A DNA stretch of 64,000 bases. Origin: Phycicoccus duodecadis (GTDB taxonomy: Bacteria > Actinomycetota > Actinomycetes > Actinomycetales > Dermatophilaceae). Shown piece after piece: positions 16,491-27,300 of the stretch; position 1 is the stretch's first letter; each line of letters starts with the position of its first letter. The notes below the pieces were generated by a model. The model saw only the letters and a list, made by a program, of their open reading frames with translations. It did not search any database and was not told the origin of the DNA. Where the stretch lies: assembly GCF_002846495.1 (NCBI RefSeq), contig NZ_PJNE01000001.1, forward strand, positions 558,001-622,000. Reading direction: 5' to 3'. Position numbers and translations under genes: made by a program.

Positions 16491-19400
16491 GTGGAAGGGC
16501 TGTGGTCGCAGGTGTCCGAGTCGGCGCTGGAGTATCTCTACGAGAAGCTCGACGAGATCTGGAACGCGTACGGGGATGACAAGGTCGGCAAGGGTACGGC
16601 GTTCGAGCGCCTCATCGCCAGCTACCTGCGCACGGCCCCCGAGTTCGCCGACCGCTTCGAGGACGTCTACCTCTGCAGGACTGGCCGGAGCGGGGCAACC
16701 AGCACGACCACGGCATCGACATCGTCGCCAGGGATCTGCACACCGGCGGCTGGTGCGCGGTGCAGTGCAAGTTCTACAACCCGCAGCACCACGTCTCGAA
16801 GGCCGACATCGACTCCTTCCTGGCGGCGTCCAGCAAGAGGGGCTTCACGGGACGGGTGATCGTCTCGACGGCGAAGGACTGGGGCCCCACCGCCGAGAGC
16901 CAGCTCGATGGCCTGACCGTCCCTGTCACCCGCATCGGGATCAACGACCTGCTCGAGAGCCAGGTCGACTGGTCCCAGATCGACTGGCAGGCGCCCCAGA
17001 CCTACCTCCCGCTGCACGGTAAGAAGCAGCTCCGGCCGCACCAGCGCGCGGCCAAGGACGGGGTCATCACCGGCCTCGCGACCCACGACCGCGGTCAGCT
17101 GATCATGGCCTGCGGGACCGGCAAGACCTTCACCAGCCTCAAGGTCGCCGAGCAGCTCGCCACCGACAACAAGGCGAAGAACACGACGGTCCTCTTCCTC
17201 GTCCCCAGCATCCAGCTCGTCAACCAGACGTTCCGCGAATGGGCGCAGGAGTCGGAGCTGCCTTTCCGAGCCTTCGCCGTGTGCTCCGACGTCAAGGTCG
17301 GCAAGAGCGGCCCACGGCCGAAGGATGACCCCGAGGACATCGCCGTCCACGACCTCATCATCCCCGCGACGACGGACACCCAGGCGCTGGCCGCCAAGGT
17401 CCGCGAGGCCCACGAGAACGACCGCTTCACGGTGATCTTCTCGACCTACCAGTCGATCGACGTCGTCGCTCAGGCGCAACGCGACGGGGTGCCCGAGTTC
17501 GATCTCGTCATCGCCGACGAGGCCCACCGCACCACCGGCGTCACGCTCGCCGACACCGTCGAGTCGCAGTTCGTGCGCGTCCACGACAACAGCTACATCA
17601 AGGCCGCGAAGCGCCTCTACATGACGGCCACTCCCCGGCTGTTCGACCCGAAGGTCAAGGAGAAGGCGACCACCTCGGATGCCGTGCTCGTCTCGATGGA
17701 TGACGAGAGCCTCTACGGGCCCGTCCTGCACCGGCTGGGCTTCGGTGAGGCCGTCGAGAAGGACCTCCTCACCGACTACAAGGTCCTCGTCCTCAAGGTC
17801 GACGAGGGCTTCGTCGCCGAGTCGTTCCAGGGCGAGCTCGCCCAGTCCGGTGAGATCAAGCTCGAGGATGCGGCGAAGCTCATCGGCTGCTGGAACGGCC
17901 TGGCCAAGCGCTTCGGTGACACCCTGACCACCGACGACCTCGATGGTGACGACCTCACCCCGATGAGGACCGCGGTGGCCTTCGCCGCGAACATCCGCGC
18001 GAGCAAGGCCGCGCGCGAGACGTTCCCCAGCATCGTCGACCGCCTCATCTCGACCTACGCCGAGGACGAGGACACCGGGGCCGAGCGCACGCGGAACCGG
18101 ATGAAGGTCGACATCCGGCACGTCGACGGCACGATGAACGCGGTCGACCGCGGGAACGAGCTGGCCTGGCTGCGTTCGGGTTCGGACGAGGCCGACAACG
18201 TGTGCCGCGTGCTGACGAACGTCCGCTGCCTCAGCGAAGGCGTCGACGTCCCGTCGCTGGACGCGGTGATGTTCCTGACGCCCCGCGGCTCCCAGGTCGA
18301 CATCGTCCAGTCCGTCGGCCGGGTGATGCGCAAGGCCGCCGGCAAGAAGCTCGGCTACATCATCCTGCCGGTCGTCGTCCCGGCCGGGATGTCGCCCGAG
18401 GCGGCTCTGGCCGACAACAAGCGCTTCGAGGTGGTCTGGGAGGTGCTACAGGCCCTGCGCGCCCACGACGACCGCTTCAACGCGATGGTCAACCAGCTCG
18501 ACCTCAACAAGAAGAAGCACAGCAAGGTCGTGATCATCGACGGTGGCGGTGGGCGCGCTTCGTCGGGGTCCGAAGACTCCACCCAGCTGACACTGCCCTT
18601 CGGGATCGAGGAATGGCGCGACGCCATCTACGCGCGGATCGTCAAGAAGGTCGGCGAGCGACGCTACTGGGAGACCTGGGCCAAGGACATGGCCAAGATC
18701 GCCGAGCAGCACATCGCGCGGATCACCGGTCTGCTCGCCCACGAAGACTCGAGCGCGGCCCAGGAGTTCGAGGCGTTCCTCGGCGGCCTGCGTGGCAACC
18801 TCAACGACAGCATCACCGGGGCGGACGCCATCGAGATGCTGGCCCAGCACCTCATCACCCGCCCGATCTTCGAAGCCCTCTTCGCCGGATACGACTTCGC
18901 CGCGCACAACCCCGTGGCGCAGACGATGGAGCGCATGCTCGCCGTCCTCGACGAGCACTCCCTCGACACCGAGAACGCCGAGCTCGAGCGCTTCTACAGC
19001 TCCGTCCGCGGACGGGTCGAGGGCGTCGACAACGCCGAGGGCCGGCAGCGGATCATCATCGAGCTCTACGACAAGTTCTTCGCGACGGCGTTCAAGAAGA
19101 CCGTGGACAAGCTCGGCATCGTCTACACCCCCGTCGAGATCGTCGACTTCATCCTCAACTCCGCCGACGAGGTGCTCCGGGAGCACTTCGGGCAGGGCCT
19201 GACCGACGAGGGCGTGCACATCCTCGACGGCTTCACCGGCACCGGCACCTTCATGGTGCGGCTGCTCCAGTCGGGGCTGATCAAGCCGCACGACCTCGCC
19301 CGCAAGTACGCCAACGAGCTGCACGCCAACGAGATCCTCCTCCTCGCCTACTACATCGCCGCCGTCAACATCGAGACGACCTACCAGGACCTCGTGCGCG

Positions 19401-21352
19401 GTTCGCTCGACGAAGAAGCCGCGTACGAGCCGTTCCCGGGTCTCGTCCTCACCGACACCTTCCAGTCGTACGAGCAGGATGACGAGGACGACCTTGGCGT
19501 CTTCCCCGAGAACAACGAGCGCATCAACCGCCAGCGCAAGCTCCCCATCACCGTGATCGTCGGCAACCCGCCGTATTCAGTTGGTCAGGACAGCGCCAAC
19601 GACGACAACGCCAATGAGAAGTACCCGACACTCGATTCAGAAATACGTAATACATATGCCGCACGATCGTCAGCCACTTTGCTTCGGAACTTGTATGATT
19701 CGTACATCCGCGCCATCAAATGGGGCTCGCTGCGGATCAAGGACCGAGGCGTCATCGCCTTCGTGACGAACGGCGGCTGGCTCGACTCGAACGCCTTCGA
19801 CGGCATGCGATTGACCCTCGTGGATGAGTTCTCCGCGATCCACATCTTCAATCTTCGCGGCAATCAGCGCACAGCCGGCGAGCAGTCACGCAGGGAGGGC
19901 GGCAAGGTCTTCGACGCCGGCTCGCGCGCGACCGTGGCAATCACGGTCCTCGTCAAGGACCCCGCGCAATCGGGTCCGGCAGCGATCCGCTACACGGACA
20001 TCGGGGACTACCTCACCCGTGAGGAGAAGCTCGTCAGCATCGCCTCGGCTGCAAGGCTGTCGCGTCTCGACTCTCAAGCACTCGCTTGCAACCAAGAGGG
20101 CGATTGGCTCAACCAGCGCCGAGATGACTTCGGTTCCTTCCTTGAACTTCGACGCGGCATTTTCGCTGACTATTCGTTGGGCGTTTCGACGAGCCGGGAC
20201 TCATGGGCCGTCGGGTCCTCACGTACGGCAGTCGAGGCAAATATCGAGCGCTTGGTGGACAACTACAACGCTGCCCTGGGCCGTGCAGAAGACGCTGGTG
20301 TGGTTGGACCACGCGACATCTCGTGGTCCCGGGGCCTACGGGCCCGTTTTGAGAGGGGGCGACCTTTAACCCGCGCCGAGAACCGATTCGGCTTCACGTC
20401 GTACCGACCCTTCCAGCGGCAGTGGGGACTCCTCTCAGGGCCGCTACTCGAGGCTCAGGGAAAGACACCAGCGATGTTCCGGCCCGAGACCCAGCTCGCG
20501 CTCTCCGTCTTGAGGCCGAACGACCGGACGCCCTTCGCAACACTCTCCGTTGCTGACCCCCCCAATCTCGGCTTCTTCATGGACCCGCCTGACATCTTGC
20601 CTCGTTGGCGCTATAAGGAGGTTCAGGCGGATGAGTCGCTCTTCGAGACTGACGAGGGCCCCGTAGTCGACGGGTATCGGCGGATCGACAACATCACGGA
20701 TGAGGCGCTGACGCGGTTCCAAGCCGCGTACGGGGAGTCGTTCACGAAGGACGACATCTTCTTCTACGTGTACGGGCTGCTGCACTCGCCGGAGTACCGC
20801 GAGACCTACGCAGCCGACCTCAAGAAGATGCTGCCGCGCATCCCGCTGGTCGAAGGCGCAGCGCCCTTCGTCGACGCCGGCCGGAGGCTGTCGGAACTGC
20901 ACCTCGGTTACGAGTCGGTCACTCCCTATCCGCTCGACGGCCCGGACGTGGACGCCCCGGATGACGACACGGCGTACGACGTCTTCAGAGTCGAGAAAAT
21001 GGCGTTCGCGAAGAAGCGCGACCCAGAGACGAAGAAGCTCGTCGCCGACAGGTCGACGCTGATCTACAACGACCGGATCACGTTGAGCGGGATCCCGCAG
21101 GACGCCTACCGGTACATGCTCGGCTCGCGCTCGGCGGTCGAGTGGATCATCGACCGCTACCGGATCAAGACCGACAAGGCGTCCGGGATCGTCAACGACC
21201 CGAACGACTGGTCCCGCGAGGTCGGCGACCCGCGCTACATCATCGACCTCCTCGCCCGCATCGTCACGGTGAGTCTCGAGACGATGCAGATCGTCGACGC
21301 CCTGCCCCCGCTCGACATCCTCGAGAACCAGCAGCCGGAGAAGAGTCAGTGA
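16491..21352 (+). pseudogene. Type ISP restriction-modification enzyme (nuclease-helicase-methylase), one-base frameshift
   Basis: From GTG 16491, about 60 codons (WSQVSESALEYLYEKLDEIW onward) end in a shift near 16677. The rest is open to 21352 in another frame. Restoring one G (CTCTGCAGG to CTCTGGCAGG) gives one chain of about 1620 residues, the usual size of LlaBIII/LlaGI-type enzymes. Domains in order: an Mrr-like nuclease (GIDIVARD, then AVQCKFY), an SF2 translocase (ACGTGKT, ADEAH, MTATPR, QSVGRVMR), a gamma N6-adenine methylase (LDGFTGTGTF and GNPPY near 19565), and a C-terminal target-recognition part. Known for the class: one polypeptide methylates and cuts. As written the nuclease N-terminus is detached, so it is probably restriction-defective or a sequence error. 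Confidence 0.85.
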
Positions 21353-21681
21353 GCAGCGGCGAGCGGCGAGTCCTCGGCGGCTCACCGGTGTGCCGTGCTG
21401 CGAGCGCCCTGGACCTGCTCCGGGATGACGTCACCTACGCCGACGCGGTCGTCGTGGCTCGGCTCGTGTTCGACCACGACGGCGGACCCGTGCCCGGTCG
21501 AGGCAAGCGCGCGCTCATCGACATCCGGGGCGCGCGGCGTCTGGTGCAACTCGGTCTCGCAGAGCTCGACGAAGGCTTCGGGTACGAGGTCGGCAGGCAG
21601 GCGAGCTCCGGCTGGCAGCTGCGGGCGACCCCTGAGGCTCACGATCTTCTGCGCCGGCTCGCTGACGAGCCGCCCCTCTGA
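21349..21681 (+). CDS. Small hypothetical protein coupled to the type ISP gene
   Basis: A 110-residue protein whose GTG overlaps the methylase stop by four bases (GTGA). It looks like a small winged-helix or helical domain (AASALDLLRDDVTYADAVVV; RGARRLVQLGLAELDEGFGY; ATPEAHDLLRRLADEPPL). It has one Cys and no membrane segment. The coupling suggests an accessory or regulatory protein for the restriction-modification enzyme. Family not recognised. Confidence 0.55.
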   Translation: MSSGERRVLGGSPVCRAASALDLLRDDVTYADAVVVARLVFDHDGGPVPGRGKRALIDIRGARRLVQLGLAELDEGFGYEVGRQASSGWQLRATPEAHDLLRRLADEPPL

Positions 21682-21712
21682 ATTCACACCCCTCACGATA
21701 CGAAGGAGTGCG

Positions 21713-22282
21713 ATGCACACCCTCCAGGTCGGCAACCGCTACGACCCGAGCCGGTCCAGTTACCCGCAGACCGAGCAGGTCCGCTTCACACCAGAGTTCA
21801 GTGAGCTCGCCCGGTTCTGGCCCTCCCCCAGTCAGTCCGAGGTCGACGCCCACCGAGACGACGCCGAGTTCGCGGCGGTCCTCGTGTCGGAGCACCTGCT
21901 GATGTTCGCCTACCGGTTCGGTTCGCTCGACTGGTCGGACGTGCCGTTCCAGATCGGGCGCCTGCGCGACGCCGACCTCCGCGGGATCCCCGAGGGAAGG
22001 CTCGAGGATCCCATCCACCTCCGCACCCTCCTCGTGGACTCGGACACGGGCATCATCCGCGCGATGCGCCGCGACACCCTGTCGTCAGAGGTCTCCGCCA
22101 TCATCAGGGGATCGCTCCAGATGCAGCTCGACGTGCCGTTCGACGACGACACCGCCGGTCGGCACCTGTCGACGATGTACCAGCACTTCAGCACCAGCGA
22201 AGCGATGGTGCGCGAAGCGGCTCAGGCTCGCTGTTCCGCTCCGCGACGGAGCACCGTGATCTCCGAGACCCACTACGGGTGA
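21713..22282 (+). CDS. Hypothetical protein downstream of the restriction-modification genes
   Basis: A 189-residue protein. The ATG at 21713 has GAAGGAG eight bases upstream. The sequence begins LQVGNRYDPSRSSYPQTEQV and contains FGSLDWSDVPFQIGRLRDAD and TGIIRAMRRDTLSSEVSAII. It is mixed alpha/beta and acidic. No motif is recognised. It lies 32 bases after the preceding small gene on the same strand and 200 bases before the GmrSD-type gene, and probably belongs to the restriction-modification operon. Confidence 0.5.
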   Translation: MHTLQVGNRYDPSRSSYPQTEQVRFTPEFSELARFWPSPSQSEVDAHRDDAEFAAVLVSEHLLMFAYRFGSLDWSDVPFQIGRLRDADLRGIPEGRLEDPIHLRTLLVDSDTGIIRAMRRDTLSSEVSAIIRGSLQMQLDVPFDDDTAGRHLSTMYQHFSTSEAMVREAAQARCSAPRRSTVISETHYG

Positions 22283-22479
22283 ACACCTGACACGCCAAGT
22301 ACGTGGGGGGCCCAAGAACTGGCCCGTGCGACGACCTCCGGCAACGAGTACCGATCACCGGCCCGGACGAGACATAGGGGCCCGGGCATCGGCAGTCTCC
22401 GCGCCCGCGCTGAGGTCGCCGGCGGGTCTGGGGGCAGGGATTCTCGGCCCGGTGGGGGCTGATCCGTAGTGTTGGCCGG

Positions 22480-24257
22480 GTGATCAAGTCAGCGAACCAG
22501 TACCCGGTCCACGCCTTGCTCAGCGCTGAAGGCAACGTCATGTATCGCGTTCCCACGTACCAGCGCGAGTACTCGTGGCAGAAGGGGCAATGGGAGGACC
22601 TCTTCGAGGATCTGGTCGAAGCCGATGGGGCGCACTTCCTGGGGACGATCATCACGCTGGACCAGACGACGGACCAGCTCGCCGGCGGAGTCCTCGAGGT
22701 GATCGACGGCCAGCAACGCCTCACCACTCTGACCTTGCTGCTGCTGCGGTGCACTCGACATTGCAGGATCATTCCGATGCTCTCGACGACGATGCTCGTA
22801 CTGACCTGGCGATCCTGAGTCGGCAGCTCGTCCGGGGCAACGACAAGGCACCCCGCTTGACCCCTCAGACACAGGGCCACAACCTGACCGACTACCTGGC
22901 GGTGCTCGACGACGCGGGCCTGCCCGTGACCGGCAGTAAAGCCCCCTACTTCCCGATGCGTCGGATGAACAAGTGCTTCCGCTACTTCAAGGACGCCATC
23001 GCGGAGCTGGCCGTGGAGCGGAAGACGTCGGTCGTCCAGACCGCCACCGACATCCGCAAGGCTGCCCAGTCGGCAATTCTCGTCAAGATCGAGGTGGTGA
23101 GCCATGCGGATGCTTTTGTCCTCTTCGAGTCGCTCAACAACCGCGGGATGCCCCTCACCCCGGTGGACCTGATCAAGAACCACCTGCTCGCCGAGTCGGA
23201 GCGCCGGAAGATCATGGCGGTCGACGAGGCCTTCGCATCGTGGAACCGGATCCTCGGCCATCTCGGCGACAGCTACGTGAACCAGGAGCGGTTCCTTCGC
23301 CACTACTACAACGCCTTCAAGGGCGAGCTGCCTGACATCCCTCGGGCGCCTGTGGCCACCAGGGCCGACCTCATCCGCATCTTCGAAGCCCTGTTCACGG
23401 ACGATCTGACGGCCCGGCTCGACGATCTGGAGGCTGCGAGTCGGGTGTACGGGCGGATCACCCGGGTGATCGGCGACGGCGAAGGTGGGCCTGACCTGTC
23501 CGAGGCGCTGGATCGGCTCATGCATGCGCAGGGGGCACAGTCCTACGTCCTTGTGGTGTGGGCCATGGTGAAGCACGGGGCACTGGATCTCACCGAGAGC
23601 CACATCACCGAGCTCGTGGACCTGATGACCAACTTCTTCGTCCGCCGCAATCTCACGGGGACTCCGCAGACGTACTCCCTCCCGTACCTCTTCATGTCGA
23701 TCATCGAGGAGGCTTCCACCGTGCGCGGTGACGACCTGCTCGAGACGGTCCGGCGCCGTGTGCGAGAGGTATCGGTGTCGGACAACGACTTCCGGTCACG
23801 CCTCAGTGGCCCCCTCTACGCCGAGAACAGCGACGCGACCAGGTTCATCCTGACCCGCCTGGCCGAGAGGCAGATGACCAAGGAGACACACGTCGACCTG
23901 TGGGCGTACGACTCAGGCCACTACCGGTGGACGATCGAGCACATCTTGCCGCAGGGGGCCAATCTTCCTTCGGGGTGGCGAGAGATGCTGGGCGGCAGCG
24001 AAGAAGCCGCAACTGCACAGGAAGCACACGTCCACCGTCTGGGAAACCTGACGATCACCGCCTACAACAGCAGCCTGGGTAACAAGACGTTCGAGGAGAA
24101 GCGCGACCGTCGCGATTCTCAGGGGCTTGCCATCGGATACCGCAACGGGCTGTCCCTGAACGCGGACCTCGCGACCCGGGCGGAGTGGACCGTCGCAGCG
24201 ATCGAGGAGAGGACCGGCAGGCTCGTCGACGAGGCCGCAACGCTGTTTCCGCTCTAG
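22480..24257 (+). pseudogene. GmrSD-type (DUF262/DUF1524) restriction protein, one-base frameshift
   Basis: The first 88 codons from GTG 22480 carry the DUF262 pattern VPTYQREYSW ... FLGTIITLD ... EVIDGQQRLTTL, the nucleotide-binding DGQQR signature of GmrS. The frame shifts near 22748 in CTGCTGCTGCGG. Adding one G (CTGGCGG) restores a chain of about 592 residues. The C-terminal part ends with DUF1524/HNH-like RWTIEHILPQ and HRLGNLTITAYNSSLGNKTF, the GmrD nuclease region. Known for the class: modification-dependent (type IV-like) cleavage of foreign DNA. As written it is inactive unless the shift is a sequencing artefact; the same kind of G loss occurs in the type ISP gene. Confidence 0.85.
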
Positions 24258-24357
24258 GGGGCCGTCGGCGAACCGACCTGGAGGAGGGTCGTGCGCTCGC
24301 AGCTCGACACCCTGGGGTGCTTCCTGGTGCCCGTCCGCTCTCCGCGCCGGATGAGCG

Positions 24358-27300
24358 TCACCGCTGCGCCTCATCGCTGCTGAGACGAATGGTGGCGCCT
24401 TCTCTTGTCACGCCCCCTCGTTCAGACATACCCCCGACGACGTCAAGCAGCCGCCGCGTCATGTCCTGCGTCCGGCGGCCCCAGCCGAAGATGCGAGCGG
24501 TGGCCGTGAGCAGCTCCTCGACGTCCACCCGGCCCGAGTCTCGCAACAGGTTCACCAGCGCCTCTTCGAGCTCCACGTCGGGGACCTGCCCGGCAGTTCG
24601 TGCGGTAACGCCCGGCACGGGAACGCGGACGGGGAAGGCCCGCCGAGACGGGACGTCGACGAAGTCGCCCACGACCGTGACCTCGGCCGCCTCGATCGCC
24701 GCGCGAATGTTGGCGTGGATGCGATGGCCCACGCGGCCGATCCCCCAGGCCTCGCGGAGGCGATGCTGGAGCACGTCGACGTGTACGGGACCTTCACCGT
24801 CGGCGACGGCGCGCACGCCGTCGACCATCTCCCACCGAGCGGACGGGTCCGACACGTCGACCCACGAAGGCAGCGGCGGGACCGTCGCCGGGACGTATGG
24901 GACGGTCCATGTGGGTTGCTCGTCCTCACTCACTGCCTCGAGCTCGACGATGGCCCGCTCGAACGGACTGATGGAGCCGGACAGCCGGCCGGTCACCGGC
25001 GCCGAGAGCGCATCCTCGATCGCACGCCGGAGCCGTTCCTTCTCGCGCTCCCGGTCGCGGTACCACGCCGTTCCCCAGATGCGGTGAAGGCGCCATCCCA
25101 GGCCTTCGAGCACCTGCTGCCGTAGGCGGTCCCGGTCCCTCGCTGCGGGCGAGGAGTGATACATGTAGCCATCGCATTCGACCCCGATGGCGAAGACCCC
25201 CGGATGCTCGATGTGCTTGACGCCGATGTCGATCCGGTACCCCGCAGCCCCCACCTGGGGCTCTACGTCATAGCCCATGGCTCGGATCGCGTCGATGACC
25301 GAGTCCTCGAACGGGCTGTCGGTGCCGAGCCCCGAAGGTCCCAGATCCAAGGCCAGCGCTGCCGGGCCACGCTCCGCGTAGTCCAGGTACCCCACGAGGT
25401 GTCGAACGCTCTCGTTCGTACTCGGCGGGACGTCTCCCGCACGGACCGAGGACACGACCTCGACCCGTTGACGCGCACGCGTCACGGCCACGTTCAGGCG
25501 TCGCCATCCCTTGGGGCGGTTGAGGGCTCCGAAGTTGGTGGTCACCTTTCCGTTCTCGTCGGGTCCGTAGCCGATCGAGAAGATCATGACGTCCCTCTCA
25601 TCACCCTGGACCGACTCCAGGCTCTTGACGAAGAAGCCGTTGAGCCGGTCTCCGTCGAGCTGCGCCGCCAGGTCCGGCCGCTCATCGAGGGCCCGGTCGA
25701 GGGCGTTCTGGATGGCATCGGCCTGGGCCACCGAGAAGGTCACGACACCGAGGGATGCATCCGGGCGCGTGCTGAGGTGATGGAGTACGCGCTCCGCCAC
25801 GTGCTGCGCCTCGACGGGGTTGTCGCGCGAGGTCCCCCGCCGGTAGATGCCCGGGACGTGGAAGAGCTCGACGCCCACGTCCGGCCCCTCCGCGTGCGCT
25901 CCCGGGAAGGTGACGAGTCTGCCCTCGTAGAACCGGTGGTTCGAGAAGGCGATGAGATCTTCGTGCCTCGATCGGTAGTGCCACCTCAACCCGAGGTTGC
26001 GGAACCCTCCGGATGCCTTCGACAGCTCGAGGATCGACTGGAAGTCGCTGACGTCGGTGTCGGACTCCTCGTCCTCGTCGGCGGCCCGGTCGAAGAAGGA
26101 GGTCGGCGGAAGCTGCCGGTCGTCGCCCGCCGTGATGAGTGCCTTGCCACGGTAGATGCAGTTGATGGCGTCCCCCGGCGTGACCTGAGACGCCTCGTCG
26201 AAGATGACGACATCGAAAGCCATGTTCGGCGGGAGGTACTGCGACACGGCGAGCGGCGACATCATGAAGCACGGCTTCACCGCGACGGTCGTGGTGCGGG
26301 TCTGCGAGATCAGCTCCCGCACCGGCAGGTGACGAGTCTTCTTCAGCCCTTCGCGCCGGATGAGAGCCGGTTCGCCCACGTCGAGCCGCCGAGGGCGCAG
26401 TGCGTTCGCGGCCGTGATGACCCCGCTCGTCGCGGCCGGGATGAGCATCTGGTCCAGTCGTCGGAACTCGTCGACGAGCGCATCCCGGTCCGTCGACCGG
26501 AACGGTGAGAGCGACGGGTCGCTCGCGAGGACCGCGTCGGCGAACGACGACAGGACTGCCCTCTCGAACACCGCCGGGACCACGGAGCTGCTGACCCTGT
26601 GGTCCACACAGAACCGCTCGACGTCACGCAGGCCCGCGTCCCGCAGCTCCGCTGTGGCACGGACGTAGCCCAGCCACTCCTGCTGCCCTGAGCCGTCACC
26701 GTCGAGTTCGTCGATCAGGCTCGCGGCGGTGGCAGCGAGGTCCATCTCGTCCTCGAGGTCCTCGCGGCGGTCATCCTCGAAGGCGTCGATGATCGCGTCG
26801 CGCGCACGCTCCCACGCCGAGATGACGAGCGAGAGGTTCTCCGTCCGCCGGGCCGTCATCAGGGCCTTGACCTGGGACTCGCTGAGGGGGCGGTCGAACC
26901 CTCGGCGCACCTTGCGTACCTTCGTCGCCCAGGTGACGCCCATGTGGACGGCCGGGAGGTCCGTCTCCAGCCCCCGATAGAGCTCATGACCGATGTGGGC
27001 CTCGGCTTGGGCCGCCGCCTCAATGGCTCGCTGCCGTGCGCTGAGCGCGCCGTCGCGTGCCTCCAGCATGACAAGGGCATCGTCGGCCGGCAGATCACGC
27101 CCGATGACGGCCGCCACTCCCGCGCAGACTTGGGCGGCGCGATCCAGAGGTTCGAGATGGGCCCGCAGCCACTCGGATGCGCCCGCGACCGAACCGACCA
27201 CAACCTCCGGGCGGTTCAAGCCGAGGCCGTCATCGGAGACTTCACCGCGTAGCCGCACGAGATCATCCCGAGTACGGTCCACGAGAGCCTTGATGCTCGG

